Origin: Solimonas soli DSM 21787
Lineage (GTDB): Bacteria > Pseudomonadota > Gammaproteobacteria > Nevskiales > Nevskiaceae
Assembly (NCBI RefSeq): GCF_000474945.1
Contig: NZ_KI440836.1
Coordinates: 1-64,000 of the forward strand
Reading direction: 5' to 3'
Length of the DNA stretch: 64,000 nt
Every line of letters begins with the position of its first letter. The stretch's first letter is position 1. Positions 9,577 through 22,712 of this stretch are shown here, piece after piece. Below the pieces are notes generated by a model. It saw only the letters and a program-made list of their open reading frames with translations, ran no database searches and had not been told where the DNA came from. Both the position numbers and the translations under genes were made by a program.

Positions 9577-10541
9577 ACGAAGCCGAACTGCTCGCGCTCG
9601 TCGACGCGCTCGCCGACGGCGCCTGGCACTCCGGCGAGGATCTGGCGGCGCGCTCCGGCGTGACGCGCGCGGCGCTGTCGAAGCGCATCGACAAGCTGCG
9701 CGACTGGCAGCTCGAGGTCGAATCGCGGCAGGGGCTCGGCTACCGCCTCCGCGCAGCGATCGAGAGACTCGATGCGGCGACGCTGCAGGCGGAAGTCCCG
9801 GGCTTGCGGGTCGCGGTCCGCCCGGTCGTCGATTCGACCAACACCCGCCTGCTCGAGAGCGAGTCGGCGCACGATCCGCAGGCGCTGTTCGCCGAACTGC
9901 AAACCGCCGGTCGCGGCCGGCGCGGGCGGCAATGGATTTCGCCCTTCGGCGCGAATCTGTATTTCTCGATCGCCTGGTCCTGGCCCGGCTGGCCGCGCGA
10001 GCTGACGGCGCTGTCGCTCGCCGTCGGCGCCGAGTGTGCGCTGGCGCTGCAGGACTTCGGCCTTGCCGACATCCGCCTCAAGTGGCCGAACGATCTGCTG
10101 GTCGACGGGCGCAAGCTCGGCGGCATCCTGATCGAACATCGCGGCGAAGCCGGCGGCAGCTGCCGTGTCGTCATCGGCGTCGGCATCAACCTGCGCATGG
10201 CGGCGGCACAGGGCGAACAGGTCACGCAGCCCTGGATCAATCTCGACGAGGCACTCGCCCGGCTCGAGCACGCCGCGCCGGGCCGCAACGCGCTCGCCGC
10301 TGCCTTGCTGCGCCGCCTGCACGCGCGCCTGAGCGCCTACGAAGCGACCGGCTTTGCCGCCGTCGCCGAGGACTGGACGCGCTTCGATGCAACGCGCGAC
10401 GCGGCGGTGCGCATCCAGGGCGGCACGGAAATCACGGACGGCATCGCGCGCGGCGTCGACGCCAGCGGCGCGCTGCTGATCGAGACCGCGCGCGGCATGC
10501 AGGCCATCCACGCTGGCGAAGTCAGCCTGCGCCTCGCATGA
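9561..10541 (+). CDS. birA: Biotin--protein ligase and biotin-operon repressor
   Basis: 326-residue bifunctional enzyme that makes biotinyl-AMP, biotinylates the acetyl-CoA carboxylase carrier and can repress biotin genes. An N-terminal winged helix (about 8–62, ARSGVTRAALSKRIDKL) is followed by the catalytic motif GRGRRGRQW (117–125), KWPNDLLVDGRKLGGIL and the C-terminal SH3-like domain. It starts at ATG 9561 inside the end of plsY and overlaps coaX in ATGA. The presence of the winged helix suggests a regulatory role; no operator is in the window. Confidence 0.96.
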   Translation: MAVALNEAELLALVDALADGAWHSGEDLAARSGVTRAALSKRIDKLRDWQLEVESRQGLGYRLRAAIERLDAATLQAEVPGLRVAVRPVVDSTNTRLLESESAHDPQALFAELQTAGRGRRGRQWISPFGANLYFSIAWSWPGWPRELTALSLAVGAECALALQDFGLADIRLKWPNDLLVDGRKLGGILIEHRGEAGGSCRVVIGVGINLRMAAAQGEQVTQPWINLDEALARLEHAAPGRNALAAALLRRLHARLSAYEATGFAAVAEDWTRFDATRDAAVRIQGGTEITDGIARGVDASGALLIETARGMQAIHAGEVSLRLA

Positions 10542-11269
10542 AGCTGCTGATCGACATCGGCAACACGCGCCTCAAGTGGGCGCTGGCGCGCGACGGCCGA
10601 TTCGTCGACCACGGTGCCGTCGTTCACGGCGGCGAGCCGGCGCGGGTCATCGCCCAGCTGCCCGCCGCCGCATTCGATGCGGTGTGGGTGTCTCACGTCA
10701 CCGGCGCCGCACACGAAACCGCACTGATCGACGCCACACGCAGCCGCTACGGACAGGCCCCGCGTTTCGCGCGCAGCACGGCCGAATGGCATGGCCTGCG
10801 CAATGCTTACCGCGAACCCGAGCGCCTCGGCGTCGATCGCTGGCTGGCGATGATCGCCGCGTGGCAGGCGCATCGCGGCGCCGCCGTCATCGCCAATGCG
10901 GGCACCGCCTTGACGGTCGACGTGATCGCAGCCGATGGACAGCATAGCGGCGGCATCATCGCCGCGGGACTGGCGGCGCAGCAGCGCGCGGTGCTCGGCT
11001 CCACCCGATTCGACGTCGGCGCGTTCGGCGCGGACGAAGACGCGGCGCTCGGAACCGACAGCCAGAGTTGCGTGCGACAGGGCGCGCTGCTCGCGTGTCG
11101 CGGCGCCGTCGAATATGTCGAAGCGCTGGCGCCCGACGATGCCATCCGCTGGTTGACCGGCGGCGATGCTCATGTACTCGCCGCCGGACTTCACCGCAAG
11201 TGGCGCCACGAACCGCAGCTGGTGCTCGACGGACTGCTGGTGTACGCCGAAAACGCCGGCACGCCGTAA
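10538..11269 (+). CDS. coaX: Type III pantothenate kinase
   Basis: 243-residue ASKHA-fold kinase that phosphorylates pantothenate, the first step of CoA synthesis. Motifs seen are the phosphate-1 loop IDIGNTRLKWA (5–15), ERLGVDRWLAM and NAGTALTVDVI (phosphate 2), then HSGGIIAAGL. The ATG overlaps the birA stop by ATGA, the usual birA–coaX pairing. Last gene of its operon, convergent with the TadG-like gene. Confidence 0.96.
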   Translation: MKLLIDIGNTRLKWALARDGRFVDHGAVVHGGEPARVIAQLPAAAFDAVWVSHVTGAAHETALIDATRSRYGQAPRFARSTAEWHGLRNAYREPERLGVDRWLAMIAAWQAHRGAAVIANAGTALTVDVIAADGQHSGGIIAAGLAAQQRAVLGSTRFDVGAFGADEDAALGTDSQSCVRQGALLACRGAVEYVEALAPDDAIRWLTGGDAHVLAAGLHRKWRHEPQLVLDGLLVYAENAGTP

Positions 11270-11287
11270 ACCGGCGTCGGCGTAGCG

Positions 11288-13126
11288 TCAATCCACCAAT
11301 ACCGAGCCGGTGCCGTTGCAGCTCAATTCCGCACCGAGATCGGCGTTCGCCAAGTTCAGCCCGAGAGCCGCCAGGAGATTGTTCAAGAGGGGATCAAGAA
11401 CCGGCGCCAGCACGCTGCCGACCAAGGCGCTCACCAAACTGGTCACGCCGCTCAACAGTGCATTCACGGTCGACGTGAGCAACCCGAGCCCGGGCAGGAT
11501 CTGTATGCTCAGCTGAAGCGAGTCGATCGTACTGGTCAGACTCGAGACAATGTTCTGTGTCGACAGTGACTGGTACATCTGCGTCGGCTCCGGACTTGTG
11601 CCGATCTCGGGAAGGCCGTCGGGCGCGCTCGTCGTCGCACTGTAGGTGAACGTCTTAACCGAACTTGCGCCGACGGGCAGATTCTTGGCCGCTAGTTGCA
11701 CTTGCGCGACGGTTGTTCCGAGCAGTGTCAGGCTGAGTACATTGATCGTGCTCGCGGATGGAAATCCCGCCGTGGAACTGAAGACATCCGCTTCCTGCGT
11801 TGTCGTCAACTTCCCCACGCTCGCATTGGCAATGGCAGTTTGCGTCTGCGCCGTCAGGCTCTTGCTGCCATCGGCCCCGCAGGTATAGCCCGTCACCCAC
11901 CCTTCCGCTCCACCGATCTGAAGTGCGATATCCAGCTTGTTGTCCAGCAACTGCACACCCAACAGCGGGCCAAGAATGTTCATTAATTGATTGACGAGGC
12001 CAATGACGGAGAGATCCACTCCGACAAGCACGCGGATTTGCCCGGTACGAACGTAGATACGGTTCGCGCCGTTCCTCGGATCCGAGCCGATCAATGCCGG
12101 ATTACCGATGGCCGAGGGCTGCGGCTTTTCGATCACACTGGCGCGGATCGATACGCCGAGTACGCCCGGCACGCTGATCGGCACCGTGGCGGCGATCGCG
12201 TTCTGCTTGTTGGCGATTTCGACCACGGCACGCACGAGATCCATGGCGTTGACGACCGCGTTGAGCCCCGCCGTCTCGGCGCCGGTCTGCAGGGTCAGCA
12301 GGCTGCCAAGCGGCACCGTCAGCGTGTTGACGTTGACGCCGACCGTGGTCAGCTGGCTCTTGAACGCCTGCAGGGTGACACCAGCGGTGCTGCCGGTACC
12401 GACCGCCGCGATCGTCGCATCGAGAACCTGGCCGAGCGAGACGTTCGATGCGTTGAGCAGATTCTGGTAGGTGCCGATGTCGACGGCCGCGTTGATTCCC
12501 AGAATGTTGTTGAGGAATTGCAGAAGATTGACGTTGGCATTGGCGACGCCTTGCCAACCCACGACACTCAGCGCGGCACTGCCGCCCAGCAGATTCGAGA
12601 GCAGGGCATTGACGACACCGTCATTGAGCGTCGCCAGCGTGCTGCGGATTTTCAACTGTGCCTGCGCGGAATTGACGGTCGCCGTCGCAGTCGCCCTCAA
12701 AGACGTTCCGGCGAGCAGAAAGTGCGGCGGCGTACCGGTGATGATGGCGCGGACCGCGACCTGGTTCAGATCGGTGTCGCTTGCCAGCGCGACGAAGCTC
12801 GGCGCCACCGACGGATTCCAGGTACCGCAGCTGACGGCCAGGGTGTACGGGCGCGTGCCCAGGTTGTTGGTGGCGGCGGTCGAAGCGGCGGGCTTCGCAT
12901 TGTTGTTGCAGGAGCGCGTGCCATCGCTGTTGACCAGCTTCGCGGCACCCGCGAGCGCCGCCATGTCGGCGGCTTTCTGATAGTCGCGCTTGTAGTAGTA
13001 GAGGAATCCGATGTCCATCAGCGCCAGCAGCGCGATCAGCATGCTGATGCCGATCGCCGCAAACAGGACGATGGAACCGTCTTGGCGCTTGGCGCGAAGA
13101 AGTCGCGATCCGCGAATTCGCCTCAT
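11288..13126 (-). CDS. TadG-like Flp-pilus-associated/secreted protein
   Basis: 612-residue protein. A TadG/TadE-type N-terminus follows a basic tail: a hydrophobic segment at about 20–45 (IVLFAAIGISMLIALLALMD), then FLYYYKRDYQKAADMAALAGA, the signature of Flp-pilus TadG-type proteins. The rest is a large extracytoplasmic Ala/Leu/Val/Ser/Thr/Asn-rich region with few charges and a Cys pair near the end. It follows two TadE-like genes by 10 bases. Anchored in the inner membrane with most of the protein outside. Base composition looks a little less GC-rich than the neighbours. Exact function unknown. Confidence 0.82.
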   Translation of the reverse strand: MRRIRGSRLLRAKRQDGSIVLFAAIGISMLIALLALMDIGFLYYYKRDYQKAADMAALAGAAKLVNSDGTRSCNNNAKPAASTAATNNLGTRPYTLAVSCGTWNPSVAPSFVALASDTDLNQVAVRAIITGTPPHFLLAGTSLRATATATVNSAQAQLKIRSTLATLNDGVVNALLSNLLGGSAALSVVGWQGVANANVNLLQFLNNILGINAAVDIGTYQNLLNASNVSLGQVLDATIAAVGTGSTAGVTLQAFKSQLTTVGVNVNTLTVPLGSLLTLQTGAETAGLNAVVNAMDLVRAVVEIANKQNAIAATVPISVPGVLGVSIRASVIEKPQPSAIGNPALIGSDPRNGANRIYVRTGQIRVLVGVDLSVIGLVNQLMNILGPLLGVQLLDNKLDIALQIGGAEGWVTGYTCGADGSKSLTAQTQTAIANASVGKLTTTQEADVFSSTAGFPSASTINVLSLTLLGTTVAQVQLAAKNLPVGASSVKTFTYSATTSAPDGLPEIGTSPEPTQMYQSLSTQNIVSSLTSTIDSLQLSIQILPGLGLLTSTVNALLSGVTSLVSALVGSVLAPVLDPLLNNLLAALGLNLANADLGAELSCNGTGSVLVD

Positions 13127-13136
13127 GGGAAAGTCC

Positions 13137-13649
13137 TCAACTCAGCTGCAGGATCGCGCAGCCCGTCAACGCGGTCGGCGTCCAGCTGCTGTAGCCCGTC
13201 GGATTGGGAATGATGCGGATGCCGCTGAACGGCACACTGACGCTGACCCGCAGCATGGTCGTCGAAGAAACCCCTCCACAGCTGCCGCCGTCGACCTTGA
13301 TCTGCGGAAGCACATTGGCGAGCAACCAGGTCCGCCTGGCTGCGTAACTGGCGCCCGGAACCACCGCAGAGTTGGCCAGCGATTCGATCACCTGCGCTTG
13401 AATCGAGCCCAGCGTCTGCGCGGTGGGATCATTGAGGCTTGATGGAATGGTTGCGACGGTCTTCGCCTGCGTGAAGCCGGCCGCGCGCGCGCCGTCTTCC
13501 GCGGCGCGCGAGATGGCCATTTGCGCGTACAGCGCGGCGCCGAAGGTCGCCAGGCCGTAGAGCAGCAGCATCAGAACCGGCAGCAGCAACGCGAATTCCA
13601 CCACGGCGGCGCCGCGCTGCTGCCTGACGCGAGGACTTGGCGTTCTCAT
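13137..13649 (-). CDS. TadE-like pilus assembly protein
   Basis: 170-residue TadE-family minor pseudopilin-type protein. It has the sequence RQQRGAAVVEFALLLPVLMLL, with a prepilin-like Gly and Glu (GAAVVEFA) before the hydrophobic helix, then AEDGARAA. Two Cys near the C-terminus could form a disulfide. The start at 13649 overlaps the upstream stop in ATGA. Confidence 0.85.
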   Translation of the reverse strand: MRTPSPRVRQQRGAAVVEFALLLPVLMLLLYGLATFGAALYAQMAISRAAEDGARAAGFTQAKTVATIPSSLNDPTAQTLGSIQAQVIESLANSAVVPGASYAARRTWLLANVLPQIKVDGGSCGGVSSTTMLRVSVSVPFSGIRIIPNPTGYSSWTPTALTGCAILQLS

Positions 13650-14155
13650 GTGATCGGCAGCGCCCGTCCGTCCAGAAGGACCCGCGCCTGCCCGGACAGC
13701 GAGCTCGGCGCGAGGAGCCCGAAGCCAGGCAAAGTCGGAAGGACCGGGCTCGTGGCGTAGGGATAGCTCACCGTGACTACTACCTGGCACGGTGTGGTGC
13801 TGTTGCAGTCCGGCATGGGCGAGCCGGGGCAGGCGACATTTACCGGACAGATATAGGCATTGATGTTCAGCGCATGCCAGTGGCTCATCCAGCTTGCCCG
13901 CGCGCTCGCCGTCTGGATTGCGGCCTGGATGCGCTGCAGCATCTGCGCCTGCCGGTGTTGAACCGCGGTCTGCCCGGCCGTATAGGTGATGACCTGATTG
14001 CTCAGCGCGGCACGCGCACCATCCTCGGCAGCATGCTGGATGCCCATGCGCATGAGAAAGATGAGGCCGTACATCAAGCAGCCGTAGAAGAAGATGAAGA
14101 AAACCGGAAACACGAGGGCCAGTTCGACGGCGGTCGCTCCCCGCTGATGTTTCAT
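13646..14155 (-). CDS. TadE-like pilus assembly protein
   Basis: 169-residue TadE-family protein, paralogous to the next gene, with HQRGATAVELALVFPVFFIFF and the conserved AAEDGARAA. It has a Cys cluster (ICPVNVACPG, DCNSTTPC) in the periplasmic part. I choose MKHQRGAT at 14155, the usual TadE beginning; ATGs at 14173 and 14182 are alternatives. It is the first gene of a three-gene TadE–TadE–TadG operon with no ATPase, secretin or prepilin peptidase in the window. Confidence 0.83.
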   Translation of the reverse strand: MKHQRGATAVELALVFPVFFIFFYGCLMYGLIFLMRMGIQHAAEDGARAALSNQVITYTAGQTAVQHRQAQMLQRIQAAIQTASARASWMSHWHALNINAYICPVNVACPGSPMPDCNSTTPCQVVVTVSYPYATSPVLPTLPGFGLLAPSSLSGQARVLLDGRALPIT

Positions 14156-14335
14156 CGCGCCGCCGGTACACATCCTGTTCATCCCCGATTCCCAAGTTGG
14201 CGCGCCATCTCAGGCGAACCCTTACCCGCATTCCGTGGAAGTACGGTGTAAGGAGCATGAACGGCGCGGATGCTCGCGCTGCCGATGCGCCGTCAAGCGG
14301 AGTGGTTTGGCTGACGGACAGCAGCCGACTCACGC

Positions 14336-14381
14336 TATGATTTGCAGGAACTGCGGGTTTTGTAGGATTTTCTCTACAAAA
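14336..14381 (+). promoter_or_regulatory. Promoter region and inverted repeat upstream of hrpB
   Basis: A TATGAT -10 candidate at 14336–14341 precedes hrpB. In the leader an 8-bp perfect inverted repeat TTTTGTAG / CTACAAAA with an 8-base spacer spans 14358–14381. It could be an operator or a leader hairpin; nothing else marks this 250-bp gap. Confidence 0.4.
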
Positions 14382-14408
14382 GCGCGCCTTTTTCCAAAGA
14401 TCGCGCCC

Positions 14409-16907
14409 ATGCGCAGCCAGCTCCCCGATCTTCCCGTCCTCCAAAGTCTGCCCGATTTGCGCGCTGCCCTGGGAGTGCAGACCTGCGCCGTGCTCGCGGC
14501 GCCGCCGGGGTCGGGCAAGACGACCGTGGTGCCGCTCGCCCTGCTGGACGAGGCCTGGCTCGGCGACCGGCGCATCGTCATGCTCGAACCACGCCGCGTC
14601 GCGGCGCGCGCGGCGGCGGCACGCATGGCGAGCCTGCTCGGGGAGAAGGTGGGCGAAACCGTCGGCTATCAGATTCGCTTCGAAAAACGGCTCTCGTCGC
14701 GAACGCGCATCGAAGTACTGACAGAGGGCTTGCTCGCACGACGTCTGCAGGCCGATCCGGAACTGCCCGGCGTCGGTCTCGTCATTTTCGATGAATTCCA
14801 CGAGCGCAGCCTCGACGCCGATCTGGCGCTGGCACTGACGCTCGATGCGCGCGCCAACCTCAACCCGGACCTGCGCCTGATGGTGATGTCCGCGACGCTC
14901 GATACGCAGCGCGTCGCGGCGCTGCTCGACGGCGCGCCGGTGATCGAGAGCGGCGGACGCCAGTATCCTGTCGACGTTCGCTATGTGGCCTCGAGCGCCG
15001 ATCTTCGCGAGCACGGCGAAACCGTGGCGCGCACCGTGCTGCGCGCGCTCGACGAAACATCGGGCGATGTGCTCGCCTTCCTCCCGGGCGCGCGCGAAAT
15101 TCGCGCGGCGCAAGGCTTGTTGTCGGCACGGCTCGGCGAGCGCGTCGCCGTGCGTCCGCTCTACGGCGAGCTTTCATCGGACGAGCAGGACCTGGCGCTG
15201 CGACCGGACGCGGACGGGCGACGCAAGATCATCCTCGCCACCAATATCGCGCAGACCAGCCTGACGGTCGAAGGCGTCGCCACGGTCGTCGACGGCGGCC
15301 TCGTGCGCGTGGCGCGCTTCGATCTCGCAGCCGGCGCGAACCGGCTGGAAACAGAGCGCGTGTCGCGCGCCTCGGCGGATCAGCGCGCAGGCCGCGCCGG
15401 TCGCCTGGGGCCGGGCGTCTGCTACCGGCTGTGGAGCCGCGATCAGCATGCCAGCCTGATGCCGCACGACACGCCCGAAATCCTGTCGGTCGACCTGACA
15501 CGCTTTGCACTGGAACTCGCCGCCTGGGGCGCCGCCCGCACCAGCGAGCTTTCGTTCCTCGACCAGCCGAATCCGGCGGCCTGGCAGTACGCGCGCGATC
15601 GTCTGCTCGACGTCGGCGCCATCGATGCCGCAGGCCGCATCACGACGCACGGCCGCGCACTCCTGCGGCTGCCGAGCACACCGCGCATCGCGCACATGTT
15701 GCTGATGGCCAAGGCACACGGCTTTGGGCGCACCGCGGCCTGGCTGGCGGCCGCGCTGGAAACGAGGGACGCCAGCGCGCGCAGCGATTTCGCGCACGCC
15801 GTGCAGGAGCTCGCGCATGGCAGTGGCGACCCCGCCCTGCGCCGGCGTGTGCTCGAGTCGGTACGGCAATTCCAGCGCGTCGCGCACATCGACGACAGCG
15901 AGCCGCTGCGACTGGAAGATCGTGCGATCGCGCGCTGTCTGGCCTGGGCATATCCGGAGCGAATCGCGCAGCGTCGCGCCGAAAGTCGTGGTGCGCATGA
16001 GCTCGCCTTTCTGTGTGCGGACGGCAGCGAGGCGCGGATCCGGAACCACGATGCGCTGGCTGGCGCCGAGTGGCTGGCGATCGCGCACTGGGATCCGGGA
16101 CCTCCGCGGCGCATCCGCTCTGCGGTCGGCATCGCCGCCGCCGATGTCCGCAGTGACCAGGGCGATCGCATCGCCTGGCAGACCGTCGTTGCGTGGAACG
16201 CGCAGACGGAGGCCGTGGTCGCGGAATCGCAGCTGCGGCTAGGGGCGATCGTGCTCGAACGCAGGTCGCTGCGGCCTCAGGAAGCTGAAGCCGAGATCGC
16301 GGCCGAGATGCTCGCGGGTGTCCGCATGCTGGGCATACAGGCCCTGCCTTGGGATGACAACGCCCGGCAACTGCAGGCCCGCATCGAGTCCCTGCGCGCG
16401 TGGCGTCCGGAAGAGGGCTGGCCCGACGTCAGTGACGAGGGCCTCACTGCCCGCATGGAGTCCTGGCTGAAGCCGCAGCTCGTCGGCATGACGCGGCGCG
16501 ATCATTTGAGCCGTCTGGACCTGAGCGAACTGCTGCGCGCGCAATTGAGCCACGAGCGGCAGCAGGCGCTGCAGAAACTGGCGCCGACGCACGTCGAAGT
16601 TCCCAGCGGTTCGCGCTTGCGCCTCGACTATCGCCCACCCGGAGCACCCGCCCTCGAAGTGAAGCTGCAGGAGATGTTCGGCAGCCTGGATACGCCGACC
16701 GTGAATGGCGGTCGCACGAAGATCGTTCTTCATCTTCTGTCGCCGGCGCAGCGGCCGATCGCCGTGACGCAGGACCTCGCCGGCTTCTGGGAGCGCAGCT
16801 ATCTCGATGTGCGCAAGGACATGCGCGGCCGCTATCCCCGTCACCCGTGGCCGGACGATCCCCGCCGAGCCGAACCGACGCGCCGGGCGAAGCCGCGCGG
16901 CACCTGA
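14409..16907 (+). CDS. hrpB: ATP-dependent RNA helicase HrpB
   Basis: 832-residue DEAH-box helicase. It has the Walker A PPGSGKTT (32–39), the DEAH-type box written DEFHER, SATL, LATNIAQTSLTVEG and QRAGRAGR, then the HrpB-specific C-terminal region (DYRPPGAPALEVKLQEMFG, RYPRHPWPDDP). The length is normal. The frame is open 58 codons upstream, but MRSQLPDLPVLQSLPDLR is the family start. RNA substrate and role are poorly known in the family. Single-gene unit between the TadE genes and the rRNA operon. Confidence 0.95.
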   Translation: MRSQLPDLPVLQSLPDLRAALGVQTCAVLAAPPGSGKTTVVPLALLDEAWLGDRRIVMLEPRRVAARAAAARMASLLGEKVGETVGYQIRFEKRLSSRTRIEVLTEGLLARRLQADPELPGVGLVIFDEFHERSLDADLALALTLDARANLNPDLRLMVMSATLDTQRVAALLDGAPVIESGGRQYPVDVRYVASSADLREHGETVARTVLRALDETSGDVLAFLPGAREIRAAQGLLSARLGERVAVRPLYGELSSDEQDLALRPDADGRRKIILATNIAQTSLTVEGVATVVDGGLVRVARFDLAAGANRLETERVSRASADQRAGRAGRLGPGVCYRLWSRDQHASLMPHDTPEILSVDLTRFALELAAWGAARTSELSFLDQPNPAAWQYARDRLLDVGAIDAAGRITTHGRALLRLPSTPRIAHMLLMAKAHGFGRTAAWLAAALETRDASARSDFAHAVQELAHGSGDPALRRRVLESVRQFQRVAHIDDSEPLRLEDRAIARCLAWAYPERIAQRRAESRGAHELAFLCADGSEARIRNHDALAGAEWLAIAHWDPGPPRRIRSAVGIAAADVRSDQGDRIAWQTVVAWNAQTEAVVAESQLRLGAIVLERRSLRPQEAEAEIAAEMLAGVRMLGIQALPWDDNARQLQARIESLRAWRPEEGWPDVSDEGLTARMESWLKPQLVGMTRRDHLSRLDLSELLRAQLSHERQQALQKLAPTHVEVPSGSRLRLDYRPPGAPALEVKLQEMFGSLDTPTVNGGRTKIVLHLLSPAQRPIAVTQDLAGFWERSYLDVRKDMRGRYPRHPWPDDPRRAEPTRRAKPRGT

Positions 16908-16949
16908 CGGTGGCCGCTGCACGACTGTCGCCCGTTTCGCGGCGAACAA

Positions 16950-16979
16950 CAAAAAACCCCGATGCTTCCGCATCGGGGT
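16950..16979 (-). terminator. Terminator of the rRNA operon
   Basis: Minus-strand stem ACCCCGATGC/GCATCGGGGT with a short GGAA loop followed by TTTTTTG. It lies about 15 bases after the 5S gene. Confidence 0.9.
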
Positions 16980-16993
16980 GTTCTGTGTTTAAG

Positions 16994-17111
16994 ACCCTGG
17001 CAGTGTCCTACTCTCACATGGCAGCTGCCACACTATCATCGGCGCTGAGTCGTTTCACTTCCGTGTTCGGGATGGGAACGGGTGGTTCCAACTCGCTATG
17101 GCCGCCAGGGA
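16994..17111 (-). rRNA. rrf: 5S ribosomal RNA
   Basis: About 117 nt. The ends pair as CCCTGGC/GCCAGGG, and the interior holds the conserved CCCATCCCGAACACGGAAGT and GAGAGTAGG. Ends set by the terminal stem, accurate to a few bases. Confidence 0.93.
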
Positions 17112-17221
17112 AACTGGCTGAGAAACCGGCTTGTGGCCAATCTCTCGAATTTGGTTTTGGTAGTTGAACACTGAAGCAACTCAATGCCTCAGTAGATACT
17201 TAACGGCAAAAATGCTTGAGC

Positions 17222-20090
<2,869 letters not shown>

Positions 20091-20223
20091 TCAAACATTC
20101 TTTCGAACGTCGGAGATTTGGATCTCACTCTCGACAATCTTCGCCGTTAAGCACCTATGGCATTGAGTTCAACTAGCTTTCGCTAATCAACTAATGACAA
20201 CAGTGTTCAACTACTAAACCGTA

Positions 20224-20237
20224 TTGTTAAAGAACAA
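20224..20237 (-). promoter_or_regulatory. boxA antitermination element in the 16S–23S spacer
   Basis: Minus-strand TTGTTCTTTAACAA matches the boxA core (TGCTCTTTAACA). It lies between tRNA-Ala and 23S and would load the Nus antitermination complex before 23S. The rest of the 220-base spacer is AT-richer processing-stem sequence. Confidence 0.8.
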
Positions 20238-20310
20238 GAATCCACATCGTGGATTCGGGGAAACATTCACGCGAATGCTTGCCTGAATCGACAACGAGTC
20301 CCGAATCGTC

Positions 20311-20386
20311 TGGTGGAGCCAGTCGGGATCGAACCGACGACCCTCTGCTTGCAAAGCAGATGCTCTCCCAGCTGAGCTATGGCCCC
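20311..20386 (-). tRNA. tRNA-Ala (TGC)
   Basis: 76-nt tRNA in the rRNA spacer with anticodon loop TTTGCAA (TGC), acceptor GGGGCCA and encoded CCA. Confidence 0.97.
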
Positions 20387-20426
20387 GATTACCCGAACGA
20401 AGAATCAGTACGCCAGTGTCTGAAGA

Positions 20427-20503
20427 TGGTGGGTCTGGCTGGATTTGAACCAGCGACCCCACGCTTATCAAGCGTGTGCTCTGACCAGCTGAGCTACAGA
20501 CCC
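20427..20503 (-). tRNA. tRNA-Ile (GAT)
   Basis: 77-nt tRNA in the rRNA spacer with acceptor GGGTCTG/CAGACCC, anticodon loop TTGATAA (GAT) and encoded CCA. The 16S–Ile–Ala–23S order is the usual gammaproteobacterial one. Confidence 0.97.
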
Positions 20504-20609
20504 CTGGGCCGAAAACCTCGGGCAGAACGTGCGCGCACCCGCGCAGCTCTCGATTTCTTTAGTGCAAGTGACTTGTGTGGGCGCTCCCGTGGCGCTTGGA
20601 AGCGTACTT

Positions 20610-22141
<1,532 letters not shown>

Positions 22142-22300
22142 AAGGTGTAAAGCTTAGATCCAAATATGCCTCGACGCGGCTAAACGTCTTCGGCATCGAA
22201 GAGTGATCTTCGTAACTCAATTAACTTTGGCTACGTTGATACTCTCATGTAACGTGGCTTCGCCACGCACACGGGAGCACCCACACAAATCACTTGCTTG

Positions 22301-22313
22301 TTCTTAAAGATCA
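22301..22313 (-). promoter_or_regulatory. boxA in the rRNA leader
   Basis: Minus-strand TGATCTTTAAGAA, a near match to boxA, about 40 bases downstream of the predicted transcription start and 160 bases before 16S. Confidence 0.65.
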
Positions 22314-22361
22314 GGCTGTTTCGGCTTCGTTTTTCGTCGTTGCCGTGCAGCGGGGAGGCGA

Positions 22362-22389
22362 ATAATAGGGGTTTTTGAGGACGGTGCAA
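22362..22389 (-). promoter_or_regulatory. rRNA operon promoter
   Basis: Minus-strand -35 TTGCAC (22384–22389), 16-bp spacer and -10 TATTAT (22362–22367), then a GC-rich discriminator TCGCCTCCCCGC, the classical rrn P1 form under ppGpp/DksA control. A-tract-rich sequence (CTTTTTTAAAAC) about 45–65 bases upstream may act as an UP element. The stretch 22142–22712 otherwise holds only leader and the tyrS terminator; I see no gene in it. Confidence 0.85.
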
Positions 22390-22662
22390 CGACTTTTTCC
22401 GGTCAGCATGACAAGTACATGAAGTTGAAGTGCTTTTTGTTTTAAAAAAGTTCTTGGCGGCCTTTGGAACGCGCTGTTTTTGTGCAAAATTTCGCCAAAA
22501 CGAGGGCAAATCGTGACCACGCGCCGCGGGCGCCCGCTGCGAGGACCGCCGATCGCGGTGGCTGAGCGCTCCTTGGCCGCCCTGTCACCAGTCCGCTCAC
22601 TTCATCGGCCTGCCGGACAAGCGCGAGTGATGCGCCCTCGGCGACTCCGGACTCCATAACGG

Positions 22663-22687
22663 AAAAGGCGGGCGCGAGGCCCGCCTT
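22663..22687 (-). terminator. Terminator of tyrS
   Basis: Minus-strand 9-bp stem AAGGCGGGC/GCCCGCCTT followed by TTTTCC, about 25 bases after the tyrS stop. Confidence 0.8.
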
Positions 22688-22712
22688 CTCGAAACATTAC
22701 GCCCAGCCGTTT

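Noticed and set aside
22231-22509. 92-codon minus-strand open frame before 16S
   Set aside because: Covers the rrn promoter, discriminator and boxA; no ribosome site or homology.
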